This document shows positions 16,562 through 26,390 of a stretch of DNA of 63,247 nucleotides, piece after piece. Each line of letters opens with the position of its first letter. Positions within the stretch are counted from its first letter, which is position 1. Source of the DNA: Bacteroidales bacterium (GTDB taxonomy: Bacteria; Bacteroidota; Bacteroidia; Bacteroidales; Prolixibacteraceae); contig JAAYDJ010000004.1 in the NCBI GenBank assembly GCA_012729335.1, forward strand, positions 1 to 63,247, given 5' to 3'. The translations under genes and the position numbers were made by a program. The notes beneath the pieces are model-generated. The model was not told where the DNA came from and searched no databases. It worked only from the letters and a program-made list of their open reading frames with translations.

Positions 16562-17005
16562 CTACCGTTTCTTCTCCTGATGGCCGTATATGTAAAGCGA
16601 ATGGTGCGACAACCTGAAATGGTGCCTCTGGCAGGCTTCCTCGATGATCTCCCTGATGCGCGGATCATGAAACTCCACCACCTGGCCTGTCCCCACATCA
16701 ATCAGGTGGTCGTGCTGCAGGTTGGCGAAGGCCTTCTCAAACTGGGCAATATTCTTGCCGAACTGGTGCTTGACCAGAAGCTTGCAGTCTAGTAAAAGAT
16801 CGATGGTGTTATACAGGGTGGCCCTGCTCACCCTGTAATTCTTGTTTTTCATGGAAATGTAAAGCGACTCGACGTCAAAATGGCCTTCGCGCGAATAGAT
16901 CTCGTCCACAATGGCAAACCTCTCGGGGGTCTTCCTATGCCCCCTCGACTCCAGATACTCGGTGAACATGGTCTTGACGGCTTCCCTGGTTTTCTGGCTA
17001 TTCAT
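16562..17005 (-). CDS. Fur-family transcriptional regulator without structural-zinc cysteines
   Basis: 147 residues. The N-terminal winged helix (residues 15-90) has the family pattern [22 protein letters not shown] and [14 protein letters not shown]. The dimerisation half keeps the His-rich metal segment ([18 protein letters not shown]) and a late [15 protein letters not shown]. The Cys-X2-Cys pairs that hold structural zinc in Fur, PerR and Zur are absent; no CXXC is present. The metal specificity cannot be assigned. It lies between rel and purA on the same strand. A -7 match at 17032-17039 could give it its own promoter inside the rel-fur gap. Confidence 0.9.
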   Translation of the reverse strand: MNSQKTREAVKTMFTEYLESRGHRKTPERFAIVDEIYSREGHFDVESLYISMKNKNYRVSRATLYNTIDLLLDCKLLVKHQFGKNIAQFEKAFANLQHDHLIDVGTGQVVEFHDPRIREIIEEACQRHHFRLSHHSLYIYGHQEKKR

Positions 17006-17031
17006 ACTTAAACCAATTTTAAATAGAGATC

Positions 17032-17039
17032 CAAAAATA
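17032..17039 (-). promoter_or_regulatory. Possible -7 element for the Fur-family gene
   Basis: On the minus strand this reads TATTTTTG, a perfect TAnnTTTG match, about 27 bases before the start codon. A matching -33 is not evident, since that position falls near the end of rel. Confidence 0.4.
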
Positions 17040-17065
17040 GGATATTTTTTGAAATTCCTGATGGG

Positions 17066-19300
17066 TCAGTCGTTGAGGTTTTCCACGCGGGTGACCTTGT
17101 CGATGCCTTTTATTTTTCCGAGTTCCCCGATGAGGGTTTGGAGGTCTTCTGTGTTATGGATATAGAGGAAGAGGTCGCCTTCGAACAATCCGTCGCGGGT
17201 GTCGAATTTTACCGATCGCATGTTGATGCTGTGGAGTTTGGAGATGATGGTGGTGATGTCGTTGACCAGGCCGATACGGTCAAAGCCCGAGAGGTTGATG
17301 CGGGTGAGGTAGGAGAGTTTTTTAAATTTTGTCCATTCCGCGGCGATGATCATATGGGAGTGGCTGGCGACCAGTTTTTCGGCTTTGGGGCAGTTCTTCT
17401 TATGAATGATGACATGGTCATCAGAGCTGACGTACCCGATGACGTCGTCACCGGGAATGGGGTTGCAGCATTTGGCCAGACTGTAGGCGATATGGTCGGG
17501 ATTTTCCTTAAGCAGGAATGGCTTTTTTTTATCAAGAATGGGGGCCGTTTCCTGATCGTCTTCTTCGTCTGAGAGGGTTTCGGTTCCCTTTCCTTTGCCC
17601 CGGAAGGTGATGTTCCAGTATTTAATGAACTTGTTTTTCGATTTTCTGGAAAGGATGCTGCCGATGTCGTCGAGTTTGATCACGCCCATGCCCACTTCGG
17701 AAAAGAGCTGTTCCTTGTTGTTCAGGTTGTAGTGGGCGACGATTTTGCGGAAGGTATTGGCCACCAGGGGAACGTTGTGCTGGCGGATGGCCTCTTCGAC
17801 CATTTCGCGACCTTTTTCGAGGTGGCGGTGGTTTTCGTTGCGGAGGGCGTCCTTGATTTTGCTGCGGGCCTTGGCCGTGGTGGCATAGCTGAGCCATGCC
17901 TGCTGGGGGACCTGGTTCTCAGAGGTGAGGATCTCCACCTGGTCGCCATTCTGGAGGACATGCGACGGGGGAACCAGTTTCTGGTTGATCTTTGCCCCGA
18001 TGCATTTGTCGCCCAGGTTGGTGTGGATTTCGTAAGCCACGTCGATCACGGTGGAATTCTTGGGGAGTTTGATGGTTTTCCCCTTGGGGGTAAAGACCAC
18101 GATCTCCGAAGCGAAGAGGTCAAGTTTAAATTCGTCGAGGAATTCAAAGGCGTCGTACTCCGAGTTGGCCAGGTGGTCACGGATCCGTTCTATCCAGCGG
18201 TCGAGTTCATTTTCTGTGGTGGCTGCATCCTTGTATCTGTAGTGGGCGGCGAACCCGTATTCGGCGATCTGGTCCATCCGCTCGGTGCGGATCTGAACTT
18301 CCACCCATTTTCCCTGGGGGCCCATCACGGTCACGTGCAGCGACTCGTAGCCGTTGGCCCGGGGCATGGTGATCCAGTCGCGGATCCGGTCGGGCTTGGG
18401 TGGATAGATGTCTGTGACCAGCGAAAGCACCTCAAAACACTGTCTCTTTTCCGAAATTGCCGGTTTGGCCTTCAGAATGATCCGGATGGCCAGCAGATCA
18501 TATACTTCGTCAAAAGTCACCCCCTTGGTGTGCATCTTGGTCCAAATGGAAAACATCGATTTCAGCCGGTGGGTCACCGTACATTCAATGTCTTCCTCGG
18601 CGAGCCGCTGCCTGATGGGGGCGATGAACTCGTTGACCAGGTAGTTTCTCTTCTCCTCCTGGTCGTGAAGCTGGTAGAGAAGATGGTTGTAGTCCTCGGG
18701 ATGCTTGAACCGGAAACTGAGTTCTTCGAGTTCGTTTTTAATGGCGTACAACCCCAGGCGGTGGGCCAATGGAGCATACAGGTACAGGGTTTCACCCGCC
18801 ACCTTGAGTTGTTTCAGGGGTTGGAGCGATTCGAGGGTTCTCATGTTATGCAGCCTGTCGGCCAGTTTGATGAGGATGACCCGCACGTCATCCGACAGGG
18901 TCATCAGCATCTTCTTGAGGGTCAGCGCCTGGCGGGTGTCCATCTCCCCGGAGAGTTTCGTCAGTCCGTCGACAATCCGGGAGACGTTTTCCCCGAAGAG
19001 GTTGCGTATATCCTCCACGGAGTAGTCGGTATCTTCGACCACGTCATGGAGGATGGCGGCGATCACCGAGGTGGCTCCCAGTCCCAGGTCGTGGGCGACG
19101 ATGGTGGCCACGGCAATGGGGTGGATGATATAGGGCTCCCCCGATTTGCGGCGAATACCATCATGGGCGGCATTGGCGAAGATAAAGGCCTTGTCGACCT
19201 TCTCCATCCGCTCATTGTCGAAACGCTTGCCGATTTCCCGTTTCAGGTCATCGTAACAGTCGTTGATCTGCCGTATTTCCGCTTTTGTAAACAGTGACAT
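17066..19300 (-). CDS. rel: Bifunctional (p)ppGpp synthetase/hydrolase, RelA/SpoT family
   Basis: Makes and degrades the alarmones ppGpp and pppGpp in the stringent response. 744 residues in the long Rel layout: HD hydrolase domain (residues 40-180; His85-Asp86 in ILHDVVEDTDYS), synthetase domain (about 230-350; RLKSMFSIWTKM and YDLLAIRII), TGS domain (about 390-455; VFTPKGKTIKLPKNSTVIDVA in outline), a zinc-finger-like CCNPIPGD segment, and a C-terminal ACT domain. An intact HD motif argues for a bifunctional enzyme. The ATG at 19300 gives the usual MSLF start; it lies 53 bases inside the end of gmhB, an unusually long overlap. The Fur-family gene and purA follow on the same strand. Confidence 0.95.
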   Translation of the reverse strand: MSLFTKAEIRQINDCYDDLKREIGKRFDNERMEKVDKAFIFANAAHDGIRRKSGEPYIIHPIAVATIVAHDLGLGATSVIAAILHDVVEDTDYSVEDIRNLFGENVSRIVDGLTKLSGEMDTRQALTLKKMLMTLSDDVRVILIKLADRLHNMRTLESLQPLKQLKVAGETLYLYAPLAHRLGLYAIKNELEELSFRFKHPEDYNHLLYQLHDQEEKRNYLVNEFIAPIRQRLAEEDIECTVTHRLKSMFSIWTKMHTKGVTFDEVYDLLAIRIILKAKPAISEKRQCFEVLSLVTDIYPPKPDRIRDWITMPRANGYESLHVTVMGPQGKWVEVQIRTERMDQIAEYGFAAHYRYKDAATTENELDRWIERIRDHLANSEYDAFEFLDEFKLDLFASEIVVFTPKGKTIKLPKNSTVIDVAYEIHTNLGDKCIGAKINQKLVPPSHVLQNGDQVEILTSENQVPQQAWLSYATTAKARSKIKDALRNENHRHLEKGREMVEEAIRQHNVPLVANTFRKIVAHYNLNNKEQLFSEVGMGVIKLDDIGSILSRKSKNKFIKYWNITFRGKGKGTETLSDEEDDQETAPILDKKKPFLLKENPDHIAYSLAKCCNPIPGDDVIGYVSSDDHVIIHKKNCPKAEKLVASHSHMIIAAEWTKFKKLSYLTRINLSGFDRIGLVNDITTIISKLHSINMRSVKFDTRDGLFEGDLFLYIHNTEDLQTLIGELGKIKGIDKVTRVENLND

Positions 19301-19772
19301 TTTCTTTGGATACCTTACCTGTTTCCCTGACCAGCCAGTTGGTGCCGATGCCGGCCCGCAGGCCTGCTTCCACATCGCTCATTTTGTCGCCGACCAGGAG
19401 GGAGGTCCCCGCGTCGACGCCGTATTTTTCCAGCAGCCGGAGGATCATTCCCGGCCGGGGCTTGCGGCAGCTGCACGCTCCCGTGACATCGGGGTGGTGC
19501 GGGCAATAGCTGATTTCTGTGATGTGAATCCCCTTTTTCCTGAATTGTTCCGTCATCCAGCGGTGCAGTACTTCCAGGTCCTTTTCGGTGTAATACCCCC
19601 TGGCCACTCCCGCCTGGTTGGTAATCACAAAAATAAGATATCCTGCCGAGTAATATTCATCTGCCAGTTGAAAAATACCCTCCCGGAATTCAAAATCCTC
19701 CACCTTCCAGAGGTAGTGTTTTTCGACATTGATGGTACCGTCGCGGTCGAGGAAGAGGGCTTTGGTGGTCAT
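19248..19772 (-). CDS. gmhB: D-glycero-beta-D-manno-heptose-1,7-bisphosphate 7-phosphatase
   Basis: HAD-family phosphatase of 174 residues that acts in ADP-heptose synthesis for lipopolysaccharide or S-layer glycans. The nucleophile motif FLDRDGTIN gives Asp9 and Asp11; VITNQAG is motif II; the zinc loop CPHHPDVTGACSCRKPRPGM is complete; and VGDKMSDVEAGLRAG is motif III. Homologous histidinol-phosphate phosphatases share the zinc loop, but the adjacent gmhA 20 bases upstream supports the heptose role. The last 53 bases overlap the start of rel. No kinase/adenylyltransferase (hldE) gene lies in the window. Confidence 0.92.
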   Translation of the reverse strand: MTTKALFLDRDGTINVEKHYLWKVEDFEFREGIFQLADEYYSAGYLIFVITNQAGVARGYYTEKDLEVLHRWMTEQFRKKGIHITEISYCPHHPDVTGACSCRKPRPGMILRLLEKYGVDAGTSLLVGDKMSDVEAGLRAGIGTNWLVRETGKVSKENVTVYKSGNTADQRLLR

Positions 19773-19792
19773 GGGCAGAAGCAGGGTAAGGA

Positions 19793-20380
19793 TCAGGGGT
19801 GAGGGTGGTGGCCGAAGATCCTGGCTTCCACCTCTTCGCAGATGATGTGACCCAGGAGCATGTGGGCTTCCTGGATGCGGGGGGTGTCGGTCGAGGGGAT
19901 GCGCAGTGTGATTCCGGCCAGTTCCGGCATGCGGCCTCCTCCGGCCCCGGTCAGGGCGATGGTATGCAGCCCGGCCTCCATCGCATATTCGGCAGCCCTG
20001 ACGATGTTGGGCGAGGTGCCGGAGGTCGACAACACCACCAGCACATCGCCGGGGCGGGCAGCTCCTTCCAGATAACGCGCATAAGAGTAACTATAGTCGT
20101 AATCGTTGGACACGGCCGTCAGAAAGGGTATGTTGATGTTGATGGCTTCGGCGTTGAGCGCCTTCCGGTTCAGGTAGAATTTGCCTGAGAGTTCGGCGGC
20201 CAGGTGCTGGGCATCGGCCGCGCTGCCCCCGTTTCCACAGAAAAGAACCCTGCGGCCTTCCTGCAGGGCACCTGCAATAAGCACCACGGCTGCTTCCACC
20301 TGCGCCAGGAGAGACTCGTCTTCCGCCATGCTGCGCTTCAGGGCTGCCGATTCCCTGATCCTGTCTGATATGTTGTTCAT
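19793..20380 (-). CDS. gmhA: Phosphoheptose isomerase (SIS domain)
   Basis: Converts sedoheptulose 7-phosphate to D-glycero-D-manno-heptose 7-phosphate, the first step of ADP-heptose synthesis. 195 residues forming a single SIS domain: FCGNGGSAADAQHLAAELSG (about residues 48-67), then VLSTSGTSPNIVRAAEYA (about 117-135) for sugar-phosphate binding, and a C-terminal helix with EAHMLLGHIICEEVE carrying the catalytic His region. The gene is directly upstream of gmhB on the same strand with a 20-base gap, a functional pair. Related SIS proteins such as DiaA have similar length, but the gmhB neighbour favours GmhA. Confidence 0.92.
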   Translation of the reverse strand: MNNISDRIRESAALKRSMAEDESLLAQVEAAVVLIAGALQEGRRVLFCGNGGSAADAQHLAAELSGKFYLNRKALNAEAININIPFLTAVSNDYDYSYSYARYLEGAARPGDVLVVLSTSGTSPNIVRAAEYAMEAGLHTIALTGAGGGRMPELAGITLRIPSTDTPRIQEAHMLLGHIICEEVEARIFGHHPHP

Positions 20381-20419
20381 TCGTTTGTTTTACGGTATTT
20401 AATGCATTTATGGATAGAG

Positions 20420-20443
20420 ACCCGGGAGGTGAGACCTCCGGGT
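20420..20443. terminator. Hairpin after the GT4 gene
   Basis: The arms ACCCGGGAGGT and ACCTCCGGGT pair with one bulged G around a 3-base loop. No U-run follows on either strand, so it may be a factor-dependent stop or a processing or stability element between the GT4 gene and gmhA. Confidence 0.4.
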
Positions 20444-20493
20444 GAAAACCTTGATCCGGTTTACACCACAGAAGGAAGCCTTTTCATATCGGG

Positions 20494-21645
20494 TCAGCTG
20501 TCTTTATCAGGGGGATTCAGTTCCCGCATCAGGTCGTAAAAAAGCTGCGTGAAGCGGTCCCACGAAAAGCGTTGCCTGTCGGCGGCCACGTAGCGTTCGA
20601 AGGCTTCCTTCCGGTTTTTCAGGAAGAAATCTTCGAGGGCGGCGGCGATTTCCCGGGCTTCCGGGGTGCAGACATAGCCGGCTTTCCGGTCGGCCACGAT
20701 TTCGGGGAGCCCACCCACGCGGGTGACCAGCATGGGTTTGCCGAAATGGTAGGCCACCTGGGTCACCCCGCTCTGGGTGGCGGTTTTATAGGGCTGGACG
20801 ACCATGTCGGCCGCGTTGAAATAGTTTTCGACCTCCTGGTTGGGGATGTACCGGTTGTGAAAGATCACCTGTTCTGTCAGGCCGGCCGCCTCCACCCGTT
20901 GGTGGTAGGTCTCTTCGTTGGCGTAGAATTCCCCGGCGACGATCAGTTTCACGGGCAGGGAGCGCATCCCCGGGGCGGCCATGGCGTCGATGACCAGGTC
21001 GAGGCCTTTGTATTCGCGGACCAGCCCGAAAAAAAGGAGGTAGCGGAACGCCGGGGAGAGGCCCAGGCGGGCCAGGGCTTCCTCCCGGGGGAAGATATGC
21101 CCGTAATGGTCGTAAATGGGGTGGGGCCCGTACCGGCGGGGCAGCTTGCGGTCGAAGAGGTTCAGGTCGGTGAGGACACTTTCCGACATGACCACCATGG
21201 CATGACAGGAACGGATGAACCAGGAGGTCAGAAGGCGGTCGCCCGGTTTCTTTTCATGGGGTATGATGTTGTCGGCCAGTCCGATGACCCTTGTGCTCCG
21301 CCCCCGGGAACTGATGCGGGCGACCGACCCCAGCGACGGCCCGATAAAGGGAATCCAGAAGCGGGCGATGACCAACCCCGGTTGCATCTTCCTGATGAAC
21401 ATACCTGCCCTGATCCAGGAAAGGGGATTCATAGCGTTGATCTTCCGTGTGATGGTCAGCCCCTCCGGAGGAGGATCAGTGGTATACTGGGTTTTCCCGG
21501 GAAAGAGAAAACCGGGGTATTGCAGGGTGAAGGTGACCAGGGTGACTTCGTGCCCTTCCCTCTGGAGTTCAAGGGCCAGCCGTTCGTTCAGGGCGGCAAT
21601 GCCCCCCCTGTATGGATGGGCCGGCCCCAGAATGACTATCTTCAT
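20494..21645 (-). CDS. Glycosyltransferase family 4
   Basis: 383 residues of the GT-B fold. The N-terminal domain begins with ILGPAHPYRGGIAALNERLA, the glycine-rich acceptor-side loop; the C-terminal donor domain has LLFFGLVREYKGLD, the NRYIPNQEVENYFNAADM segment and the TQSGVTQVAYHFGKPMLVTR region, in which the usual E-X7-E is replaced by a Gln-Ser-Gly-containing stretch followed by VGGLPEIV. It probably adds a sugar to a polysaccharide or lipid-linked glycan at the inner membrane. It lies about 113 bases downstream of the gmhA start direction on the same strand with a hairpin between, so it is likely a separate unit. Substrate unknown. Confidence 0.88.
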   Translation of the reverse strand: MKIVILGPAHPYRGGIAALNERLALELQREGHEVTLVTFTLQYPGFLFPGKTQYTTDPPPEGLTITRKINAMNPLSWIRAGMFIRKMQPGLVIARFWIPFIGPSLGSVARISSRGRSTRVIGLADNIIPHEKKPGDRLLTSWFIRSCHAMVVMSESVLTDLNLFDRKLPRRYGPHPIYDHYGHIFPREEALARLGLSPAFRYLLFFGLVREYKGLDLVIDAMAAPGMRSLPVKLIVAGEFYANEETYHQRVEAAGLTEQVIFHNRYIPNQEVENYFNAADMVVQPYKTATQSGVTQVAYHFGKPMLVTRVGGLPEIVADRKAGYVCTPEAREIAAALEDFFLKNRKEAFERYVAADRQRFSWDRFTQLFYDLMRELNPPDKDS

Positions 21646-21735
21646 TAGTAATGTTGTAATTTAATGCTTTGTTCTTCAGTTAAATATCGACATAAAGCCA
21701 ATGACGGCTCTTCACGCCCATGGAATTGGCTCCGC

Positions 21736-21804
21736 GGTGCTCCGCCGAACTTCGTTTCGCATGGGGCAAATATTCCTTTCCTTTAGTGGTCGGAGCACCA
21801 TGCG
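21736..21804. repeat. Nested inverted repeats in the miaA-GT4 intergenic region
   Basis: GGTGCTCCG (21736-21744) pairs with CGGAGCACC (21791-21799), and CGCATGG (near 21769) pairs with CCATGCG (21798-21804). The two repeats overlap and so are mutually exclusive as RNA stems. No transposase or flanking duplication was found. Confidence 0.5.
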
Positions 21805-21857
21805 ACTTTCATATGTTTCAGATTCACCATCAGGCCACGAATTTACCAAATGATTCC

Positions 21858-22796
21858 TTATACGGGGAGGCTGGAGCCATAATCTTCACCCCATGTGGTC
21901 AATTCTTTTTCCACGGTGGGGAGGAATTCTTCTTCCCGGGCCATGTCAAACCGGCGTACGGAGGGGTCGCGGCGGAACCAGGTGAGTTGTTTACGGGCAT
22001 ACTGTCGTGTATGGGATTTGATCTCTTCGATCACGGCTTCGCGGGTGCCCTTCCCCTCGAACAGGGTGAACCACTCCCGGTAGCCCACGGTTTGCAATGC
22101 CGGCAAGTGGCGCAGGGGATAGAGCCTGCGGGCTTCCTCTTCAAGGCCGTGCTCTACCATCAGATCCACCCGCCGGTTGATCCGGGAGTAGAGTTCTGCG
22201 CGCTCCATGTCGAGGCACCAGGTCAGAATCCGGAAATCCCGTTTGCGGGTGGTCCGGGTCAGCAGGGAGGAGTAAGGTTCCCCGGTCATCAGGCAAATTT
22301 CCAGCGCATGAAGGATGCGCATGTGGTTTTTCAGGTCGACGCGGTGGTAATACACGGGGTCCTTTTCGAGAAGGGCCCTTTGGATGCTTTCAAGGCCTTC
22401 CTCCCCGAATTGCTTTAGGAGCCTCCCCCTGATGGCCGGATCCACCGTGGGGAGGTCGTCAATACCTTTGCGCACGGCGTCGATGTAAAGCATTGATCCA
22501 CCAGTCATTACCACCACGGCATGGCGACGGAACAACTCCCCGAGCAGGGAGAGCACTTCAGTTTCGTAACGGCTGGCATTGTAATAATCGCGGACCGACA
22601 GGTTGCCGATGAAATAATGGGGGACCGCCAGGAGCTGCCCGGGGGAGGGGCGGGCGGTGCCAACCACCATTTCGCGGTACATCTGGCGGGAGTCGGCCGA
22701 AAGGATCACGGTGCCGAAATGGCGGGCTACCCCGATACTCAGGGCGGTCTTGCCAATACCGGTCGGACCGGTGATCACCAGCAGGGTGGGCTCCAT
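21858..22796 (-). CDS. miaA: tRNA dimethylallyltransferase
   Basis: Transfers the dimethylallyl group to A37 of tRNAs reading U-starting codons. 312 residues, usual length. Motifs in order: P-loop VITGPTGIGKTALS (residues 8-20), SADSRQMYREM with the substrate-binding Asp, the GGSMLYIDA loop (about 100), the swinging domain, and RRVDLMVEHGLEEEA. The C-terminal QLTWFRRDPSVRRF is intact, so the tRNA-binding part is complete. The ATG at 22796 is chosen because the upstream in-frame extension runs through the terminator of the preceding gene. Promoter not evident. Confidence 0.95.
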   Translation of the reverse strand: MEPTLLVITGPTGIGKTALSIGVARHFGTVILSADSRQMYREMVVGTARPSPGQLLAVPHYFIGNLSVRDYYNASRYETEVLSLLGELFRRHAVVVMTGGSMLYIDAVRKGIDDLPTVDPAIRGRLLKQFGEEGLESIQRALLEKDPVYYHRVDLKNHMRILHALEICLMTGEPYSSLLTRTTRKRDFRILTWCLDMERAELYSRINRRVDLMVEHGLEEEARRLYPLRHLPALQTVGYREWFTLFEGKGTREAVIEEIKSHTRQYARKQLTWFRRDPSVRRFDMAREEEFLPTVEKELTTWGEDYGSSLPV

Positions 22797-22841
22797 CTGC
22801 AAAGAATTCAGTTCTGGGGTAAAGATAGGAGGGTTTGGGAC

Positions 22842-22879
22842 AAAAAAAAACTGTCCGGGGCATCCTAGCCCTGAACAGT
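22842..22879 (-). terminator. Intrinsic terminator of the pRiA4b ORF-3-like gene
   Basis: In minus-strand direction an ACTGT...GGGC/GCCC...ACAGT hairpin is followed by nine U (A at 22842-22850 on the plus strand), 36 bases after the gene's stop and before miaA. Confidence 0.8.
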
Positions 22880-22914
22880 ATGGCACTTCATCAGAGGAAA
22901 CGGTGGAAGCCGGT

Positions 22915-23433
22915 TCAGCGCACCAGTTCCTCCATCTCTCCGAAAATTTCGTAGTAGTCGGTCAGCAGGCCGTAATCGGTGTCGGGCTCAGGAGCCTTTC
23001 TTCCCTGCGGAAGCTTGGCGTTGATCACCTCGTCCAGCACTTCGGCAGGGCTTTCGCCCCGCTGCAGACTCACTACGGGTTCCCTCAGGTTTTTTTCCAT
23101 AATTGTTCCGGTTAATTCTATTTGTAAATAACGGTCACTGATCAGATCGAAAACATAGCGGAAGAACCTGACCGAAGGGGTGATGACCATTCCGATCATG
23201 GTATTGCGCATGGTGGGAAGCCCGTGCCGGCAGGGGCCTTCAAGCTGGGAAATTTCGACGGGTTTCCGTCCGCGTGAAAGTGGAATGAAAAATGAAGCGA
23301 TGTGCTGATTGTGGTAACCCAGGGCCTGCTGGAGAATTTGGTGCAACTCCAGGAAGGAGTGGCGGCCATCGGCGTCGATTTCCAGCCTGAAATGACGCGA
23401 TTCCATACTTTGGCACCTGAATTGATAAATCAT
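22915..23433 (-). CDS. Plasmid pRiA4b ORF-3-like domain protein
   Basis: A 172-residue cytoplasmic protein. The N-terminus (YQFRCQSMESRHFRLEIDAD, then FLELHQILQQALGYHNQHIASF in outline) matches the pRiA4b ORF-3 domain also found in IS1096 TnpR-like passenger proteins: a strand pair followed by a helix with the SFLELHQ(I/A)(I/L)Q pattern. The second half is charged, with a repeated acidic ending (DYYEIFGEMEELV). No catalytic residues are known in the family and its function is not established. It is a stand-alone gene with its own terminator and a likely promoter, and no transposase nearby, so an active mobile element is not indicated. Bacteroidota often carry such a gene. Confidence 0.8.
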   Translation of the reverse strand: MIYQFRCQSMESRHFRLEIDADGRHSFLELHQILQQALGYHNQHIASFFIPLSRGRKPVEISQLEGPCRHGLPTMRNTMIGMVITPSVRFFRYVFDLISDRYLQIELTGTIMEKNLREPVVSLQRGESPAEVLDEVINAKLPQGRKAPEPDTDYGLLTDYYEIFGEMEELVR

Positions 23434-23455
23434 AACCAGATGTTTTACCGCGACT

Positions 23456-23463
23456 CAAATTTA
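23456..23463 (-). promoter_or_regulatory. -7 element for the pRiA4b ORF-3-like gene
   Basis: On the minus strand this reads TAAATTTG, a perfect TAnnTTTG match, about 23 bases before the ATG. GTTG lies about 21 bases further upstream as an imperfect -33. Confidence 0.5.
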
Positions 23464-23736
23464 TAAAGCTTTTTCCGGAAATTGCAACAGATCAAAAGCG
23501 GCCTCCAGGAATCTCACGGCGGTAACGCCTCTTTTATTTCACTATGATTTCTTGCTTCCGGGTGGATAAGAAATTCAAAAACAGGGCTTAGTGTGATTTT
23601 TCATAAGCTGCGTTATGAACAAATCGCAGGGAATCCTGGTAATGGTAAAAAATGTTAAATCTTTTGCAGGGCGGTGGTGCAAAAAGAGGTTGGTTTTTAA
23701 ATGCTGATCCTGTGTATCTTATTGGCAAAGTAAGCT

Positions 23737-23744
23737 TAGCTTTG
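23737..23744 (+). promoter_or_regulatory. -7 element for the FtsX-type permease gene
   Basis: TAGCTTTG matches TAnnTTTG exactly, about 92 bases before the chosen start; TGTG about 22 bases upstream could be a poor -33. Nothing else is seen in the roughly 400-base divergent gap. Confidence 0.45.
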
Positions 23745-23836
23745 CAGAAAGGGGCCTCAAAGGCGGGAAAGAGCAGGTGATGTGCGGGGAGGGCCGCAGG
23801 GTAAAAAAGAACGATTTTCAGGGAAGGGGCAAGGAT

Positions 23837-25084
23837 ATGCAGACGACCACATTTCTGGCTGAAAATATCAGGGTATCGATGGGTTCGGTACGTTCGAACC
23901 TGTTGCGGTCGGTGTTGACTGTATTGATCATTGCGGTGGGGATTACTGCTCTGGTGGGGATTCTGACGGCCATTGATTCCATCAAAAGGTCGATCACGAA
24001 GGAGTTTACCTTTATGGGGGCGAATACCTTTACCCTGACCAGCCGGGGCATGCGGGCGCAGGTGGGCAACCGGCAATACAGGACCCGCAACCATGCCCAT
24101 ATCTCTTATTATGAGGCCATGAAGTTCAGGGAGAGTTATACGTTTCCCGCGGAAGTATCGGTATCGGTGGGGGCCACCGGCATGGGTACGCTCAAGCGCG
24201 GATCGGTGCGTACCAATCCCAATGTGGAGGTCAGGGGCGTGGATGAGTATTATCTGTCGACGGCAGGATTTGAGATCTTGCGCGGGCGCAACTTCACCGG
24301 CGGGGAAACCGGCGGTGCAGCGCATGTGGCCATTCTGGGGCAGCGGCTGGCGGAGATTCTTTTCCCTGGGGGTGAGGCCCCCGAGGGAAAAGAGATCAGC
24401 ATCGGGAGCGGAAAATACCGGGTGATCGGGGTTTTGCGGTCGCGGAGCAGCGGACTGGGAGCAGGTGGGGAGTTGCTTTGCCTGCTGCCCTTCACTAATG
24501 TGAGGGTGCGCTTTTCACGCCCCTCCATGAGCTTTGACATCCAGGTCAAACCCTCCTCCGTGGAGCAGCTCGATGCCGCCATCCAGGAGGCAGAGGCCCG
24601 TTTCCGGATCGTCAGGGGACTCAAGCCATCGGATGAGACCGACTTTAACATCGACAAGAGCGACAACATCGTCAGGATTCTGCTTGACAATATCAGGAAC
24701 ATCACCCTGGTGGCCACCCTGATCGGAATCATCACCCTGCTGGGGGCGGCGGTCGGACTGATGAACATTATGCTGGTTTCGGTGACTGAGCGGACCCGCG
24801 AAATAGGGATCCGCAAGGCCATCGGGGCCAAAGCCTCCACCATCAGGCAGCAGTTTCTCCTGGAAGCGGTCCTGATCGGGCAACTGGGCGGTGCCCTGGG
24901 GATCGTCATGGGGATCGTCATGGGCAACCTGGTTTCCGTGACCATCGGGAGTCCCTTTTTCATTCCCTGGACCTGGATCCTGATGGGGGTTCTGCTTTGT
25001 TTCCTGGTCGGGATGGTGTCGGGATATTACCCCGCCATGAAGGCCGCGAGGCTCGATCCTATCGAGGCTTTACGTTATGAATGA
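23837..25084 (+). CDS. ABC transporter permease, MacB/FtsX family
   Basis: 415 residues from the ATG at 23837, which has AAGGAT upstream and gives the standard amphipathic start ([23 protein letters not shown] in outline). Layout: TM1 at about residues 20-45, a large periplasmic MacB_PCD domain (45-280) and three TM helices with the FtsX pattern ([28 protein letters not shown], then the closing [21 protein letters not shown] in outline). MacB-type exporters work by mechanotransmission, with an ATPase and often a periplasmic adaptor. No ATPase or adaptor gene is adjacent, so the partner is elsewhere. It could serve lipoprotein, peptide or drug export; this cannot be resolved. Confidence 0.9.
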   Translation: MQTTTFLAENIRVSMGSVRSNLLRSVLTVLIIAVGITALVGILTAIDSIKRSITKEFTFMGANTFTLTSRGMRAQVGNRQYRTRNHAHISYYEAMKFRESYTFPAEVSVSVGATGMGTLKRGSVRTNPNVEVRGVDEYYLSTAGFEILRGRNFTGGETGGAAHVAILGQRLAEILFPGGEAPEGKEISIGSGKYRVIGVLRSRSSGLGAGGELLCLLPFTNVRVRFSRPSMSFDIQVKPSSVEQLDAAIQEAEARFRIVRGLKPSDETDFNIDKSDNIVRILLDNIRNITLVATLIGIITLLGAAVGLMNIMLVSVTERTREIGIRKAIGAKASTIRQQFLLEAVLIGQLGGALGIVMGIVMGNLVSVTIGSPFFIPWTWILMGVLLCFLVGMVSGYYPAMKAARLDPIEALRYE

Positions 25085-25109
25085 AAAAAGGGGCGATTCT
25101 CGCCCCTTT
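25085..25109. terminator. Bidirectional terminator between the permease gene and gapA
   Basis: AAAGGGGCG and CGCCCCTTT form a 9-base perfect stem around ATTCT, with A-runs on the left and T-runs on the right arm, so it can end both convergent genes. Confidence 0.8.
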
Positions 25110-25132
25110 GATTATGTTTATCAGAAAGTGGT

Positions 25133-26287
<1,155 letters not shown>

Positions 26288-26390
26288 TTAAAGCGGGTGA
26301 TGTGCGTAAAGACGGCTCCCCGGCGGGGTTAATCCCGCAGGCGTTGCCTAAGCTTTCCCTCTTGAAGCGTGCTTTTCGGGTGAAATGGGG

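Noticed and set aside
17732-19297. A 521-codon open frame antisense to rel
   Set aside because: Rel is complete with all its domains; the opposite frame has no motif and low-complexity composition.
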